Below the pieces are notes generated by a model. The model was not told the origin of the DNA and did not search any database. It was given only the letters and a program-made list of their open reading frames with translations. A stretch of DNA of 15,281 nucleotides, from positions 84,728-100,008 of the forward strand of contig DEKA01000029.1 of the NCBI GenBank assembly GCA_002353635.1, read 5' to 3'. Both the position numbers and the translations under genes were made by a program. The DNA comes from Lachnospiraceae bacterium UBA2734 (GTDB lineage: Bacteria; Bacillota; Clostridia; Lachnospirales; Lachnospiraceae). The number at the start of each line of letters is the position of its first letter. Within the stretch, counting starts at the first letter, position 1. Shown piece by piece: positions 13,852 through 15,281 of the stretch.

Positions 13852-13880
13852 AATATATACAAAACTTGTCGGAATTGCAA
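13852..13880 (-). promoter_or_regulatory. ffs: Promoter of the SRP RNA gene
   Basis: On the minus strand TTGCAA (13880-13875) and TATATT (13857-13852) are 17 bases apart, predicting a start near 13845. The -35 lies in the end of the long palindrome at 13874-14067. Confidence 0.75.
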
Positions 13881-14067
13881 GCAGTACGCTCATGCAGGAG
13901 CAGGGATTCCCTGAGCGCCTTTGCGTGCCATCGTTACTTAGCGAGGTCTTTTCGAGCTTAGTAACGCGATGAGCTAAGCAAGAGCGGGAGCGTGCCGAAG
14001 GGAACCCTGCTCCTGAATAAGCGTATTGAAGCGTACTGCTATCAGAAATATTTTCATGGCTTGCAAT
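13874..14067. repeat. Long imperfect palindrome (hairpin element)
   Basis: Nested complementary arms run inward: ATTGCAAGC (13874-13882) with GCTTGCAAT (14059-14067); GCAGTACGCT (13881-13890) with AGCGTACTGC (14030-14039); CAGGAGCAGGG (13895-13905) with CCCTGCTCCTG (14005-14015), extended by TTCCCT/AGGGAA after one bulged base; and at the tip CGTTACT (13932-13938) with AGTAACG (13960-13966). Alternative pairs near the tip (CTTAGC 13937-13942 with GCTAAG 13973-13978) compete. An approximate direct repeat, GAGCG then GCGTGCC, occurs at 13913-13929 and 13982-13996. No credible gene is in it. It looks like a MITE/REP-type element or a structured RNA locus; the sequence alone does not decide. Confidence 0.8.
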
Positions 14068-14088
14068 CGGCATCTTTTCCTATATACT
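14061..14088 (+). promoter_or_regulatory. Outward promoter at the right end of the palindrome
   Basis: TTGCAA (14061-14066) and TATACT (14083-14088) are 16 bases apart. The -35 is inside the right arm of the palindrome, mirroring the ffs promoter at the left end. It points toward the Rrf2 gene and would give a leader of about 245 bases. Confidence 0.55.
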
Positions 14089-14154
14089 TATGGATAGGCA
14101 AATTACTATGCGCCTATAGGAAATATTGTAATAGTGGGAATAGTTGAGCGGACC

Positions 14155-14191
14155 GTAACGATTGTTACTACCCGGACATTCTCATTAGTAT
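14155..14191 (+). promoter_or_regulatory. Candidate iscR promoter with overlapping palindromic operator
   Basis: TTGTTA (14162-14167) and TAGTAT (14186-14191) are 18 bases apart, each with four of six consensus matches. The perfect inverted repeat GTAAC-GATT-GTTAC (14155-14168) covers the -35, a position fit for repression, perhaps by the Rrf2 protein itself. It is not a match to the known E. coli IscR sites. Confidence 0.35.
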
Positions 14192-14226
14192 ACCATCTAT
14201 TACAGCAGGGATTAAGAGAACAGATG

Positions 14227-14265
14227 GGCAGACGCACCTGCCGCATCGGGAATTGTGCATTCCCG
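14227..14265 (+). promoter_or_regulatory. Two tandem leader hairpins upstream of iscR
   Basis: GGCAG (14227-14231) pairs with CTGCC (14238-14242), and CGGGAAT (14247-14253) pairs with ATTCCCG (14259-14265) around a five-base loop. Neither is followed by a T-tract. Together with the hairpin at 14295-14332 they suggest a structured leader RNA. Confidence 0.45.
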
Positions 14266-14294
14266 CGGAACGTGTTAAATTGAAGCCCGGATGT

Positions 14295-14332
14295 TTTCTT
14301 TCTGACGGTATAGACGGAGAGTCAGAAAGGAG
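14295..14332 (+). promoter_or_regulatory. Hairpin sequestering the iscR ribosome binding site
   Basis: CTTTCTGAC (14298-14306) pairs perfectly with GTCAGAAAG (14321-14329), and the stem extends by three more pairs including two G-U (14295-14297 with 14330-14332). The 3' arm contains most of the ribosome site AAAGGAG (14327-14333), which is 8 bases from the ATG at 14342. In RNA the stem would hide the Shine-Dalgarno. Confidence 0.65.
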
Positions 14333-14341
14333 TTATCCAAT

Positions 14342-14779
14342 ATGAAAATCTCGACAAAAGGACGCTATGCGCTACAGCTGATGCTGGATCTTTCCCTTCA
14401 TGACACCGGGGAATTTATCTCGCTCAAGGACATCTCCCAGAGACAGGGCATTACCGTCAAGTATCTGGAACAGATCGTGACCGTCCTCACAAAGGCCGGG
14501 TTTGTCAGATCACAGAGAGGCAACAACGGCGGATACAGACTGGCGAGAAAGCCGGAGGACTATACGGCGGGCGATATTCTGCGCGTCATGGAAGGAAGCC
14601 TTGAGCCGATCAGCTGTCTGCAGGACAACCCCAACCAGTGCGCGAGGAGTCTTGACTGCCCGGTTCTTCCCTTCTGGAAGAATTTCGGCAAGGTGATCAA
14701 TGATTACGTCGACAGCGTAACACTCGCAGATCTGAGAGACCAGACACAGGCAATGATGGCGTACGATTATTCCATCTGA
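14342..14779 (+). CDS. iscR: Rrf2-family transcriptional regulator (IscR-like)
   Basis: A 145-residue winged-helix regulator, full length for the family. MKISTKGRYALQLMLDL is the standard Rrf2 start; ISLKDISQRQGITVKYLEQIVTVLTKAGFVRSQRGNNGGYRLAR (26-69) is the DNA-reading helix and wing. Three cysteines at 92, 100 and 106 fit an Fe-S cluster site, as in IscR, with spacing C-x7-C-x5-C. The histidine that is the fourth ligand in E. coli IscR, three residues after the last cysteine, is not present here (CPVLP), so ligation must differ. It is followed after 41 bases by sufC, so it most likely controls the suf Fe-S assembly operon in response to cluster supply, and may control itself. Its ribosome site lies in a hairpin. 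Confidence 0.92.
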   Translation: MKISTKGRYALQLMLDLSLHDTGEFISLKDISQRQGITVKYLEQIVTVLTKAGFVRSQRGNNGGYRLARKPEDYTAGDILRVMEGSLEPISCLQDNPNQCARSLDCPVLPFWKNFGKVINDYVDSVTLADLRDQTQAMMAYDYSI

Positions 14780-14820
14780 GTGCCGCACGCGGTATGCGGC
14801 GGCAGAGAACGGAGGTTAAC

Positions 14821-15281
14821 ATGGCTGATATTTTACTGCAGGTGAAGGACCTGTGTGCATCCATTGAGGAGGGCGAACTCCTTCATCACATCAATCTGGA
14901 CATTAAGCCCGGTGAGACGCATGTGCTCATGGGCCCTAACGGTGCAGGCAAGTCCACTCTCGGCTATACCCTGATGGGCAACCCGAATTATAAGGTGACG
15001 AACGGAAAGATTATTTTCGATGGGGAGGATATCACGAATCTCTCTACAGATAAGAGAGCATCGAAGGGCCTCTTCCTCTCTTTTCAGAATCCGCTTGAGG
15101 TTCCGGGACTTTCTCTGGAGGCGTTCCTGCGCAACGCCATCCGCCAGCAGACGGGCAAGCCGCTTAAGATTTTCCAGTTCAAGAAGCAGCTTGAGAGCAC
15201 CATGGATCTGCTGCAGATGGATGAATCCTATGCGGACAGAGATCTGAATGTCGGCTTCTCCGGCGGTGAGAAGAAGAAGGC
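14821..15281 (+). CDS. sufC: Fe-S cluster assembly ATPase SufC (partial)
   Basis: ABC-type ATPase of the SUF system; it works with SufB and SufD as a soluble scaffold complex that builds Fe-S clusters, not as a transporter. The first 153 residues are visible and the gene runs off the right edge; the family is about 250 residues. LQVKDLCASIEEGELLHHINL is the SufC-type start; Walker A is GPNGAGKST (38-46); LFLSFQNPLEVPGLS (85-99) is the Q-loop with the SufC-specific EVPG; FSGGEKKK (146-153) is the signature motif. GGAGG at 14811-14815 is well placed for the ATG. sufB and sufD are expected next. Confidence 0.95.
   Translation, partial: MADILLQVKDLCASIEEGELLHHINLDIKPGETHVLMGPNGAGKSTLGYTLMGNPNYKVTNGKIIFDGEDITNLSTDKRASKGLFLSFQNPLEVPGLSLEAFLRNAIRQQTGKPLKIFQFKKQLESTMDLLQMDESYADRDLNVGFSGGEKKK

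Noticed and set aside
13874..14067. Palindrome as a 6S RNA gene
   Set aside because: Length and rod shape are suggestive, but no internal-bubble consensus, no promoter reading into it and no T-tract at either end were found. Left open as an untested option.
13597..14073. Short frames 13597-13914 (plus) and 13849-14073 (minus) in the iscR upstream gap
   Set aside because: They run across the SRP RNA and the palindrome; RNA structure and promoters explain this DNA better than protein coding.

Overview
The window looks like a stretch of chromosome from a fairly GC-rich Bacillota/Clostridia organism, most like Lachnospiraceae. This is inferred from gene content: ATP-dependent PEP carboxykinase, a transketolase split into two genes, a methionine aminopeptidase with an N-terminal SEC-C zinc motif, a short SRP RNA, a UgpC/MsmK sugar-transport ATPase beside a CdaR/PucR-type regulator, and an Rrf2 regulator ahead of sufC. 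The species cannot be named from sequence alone. No phage, transposase or CRISPR genes were seen, so most of the window is housekeeping DNA.

Layout. 1-789: 3' half of pckA, closed by a strong terminator. 1060-2535: a two-gene unit, a calcineurin-like metallophosphoesterase and a membrane-anchored Mrr-type nuclease-fold protein, ending in a short terminator. 2578-6107: an extended -10 promoter followed by tkt-N, tkt-C, rpe and map, with stop/start overlaps (TAATG, ATGA) that suggest translational coupling. 6255-9844: metG, a secreted acidic protein of unknown function and a DUF624/YesL-like membrane protein on the same strand. 9900-11300: promoter, ugpC and terminator. 11320-12516: promoter and a CdaR/PucR-like regulator. 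12602-13651 (minus): a PflA-like radical SAM enzyme. 13684-13845 (minus): the SRP RNA gene ffs. 13874-14067: a long imperfect palindrome. 14061-15281: promoters and a structured leader, iscR-like Rrf2 gene, then the start of sufC.

How the genes work together. tkt-N/tkt-C and rpe cover the non-oxidative pentose phosphate steps, and map and metG sit beside them for protein initiation and N-terminal maturation. ugpC energises carbohydrate ABC importers whose permeases lie elsewhere; the DUF624 protein and CdaR-like regulator beside it fit carbohydrate uptake control. The Rrf2 regulator plus sufC begins an Fe-S assembly operon.

The most interesting region is the 690-base space between the radical SAM gene and the Rrf2 gene. 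It holds an SRP RNA on the minus strand, a 194-base palindrome whose two ends each carry a TTGCAA hexamer placed as the -35 of an outward promoter, a GTAAC/GTTAC palindrome over a second candidate promoter, and a hairpin that pairs with the Shine-Dalgarno of the Rrf2 gene.
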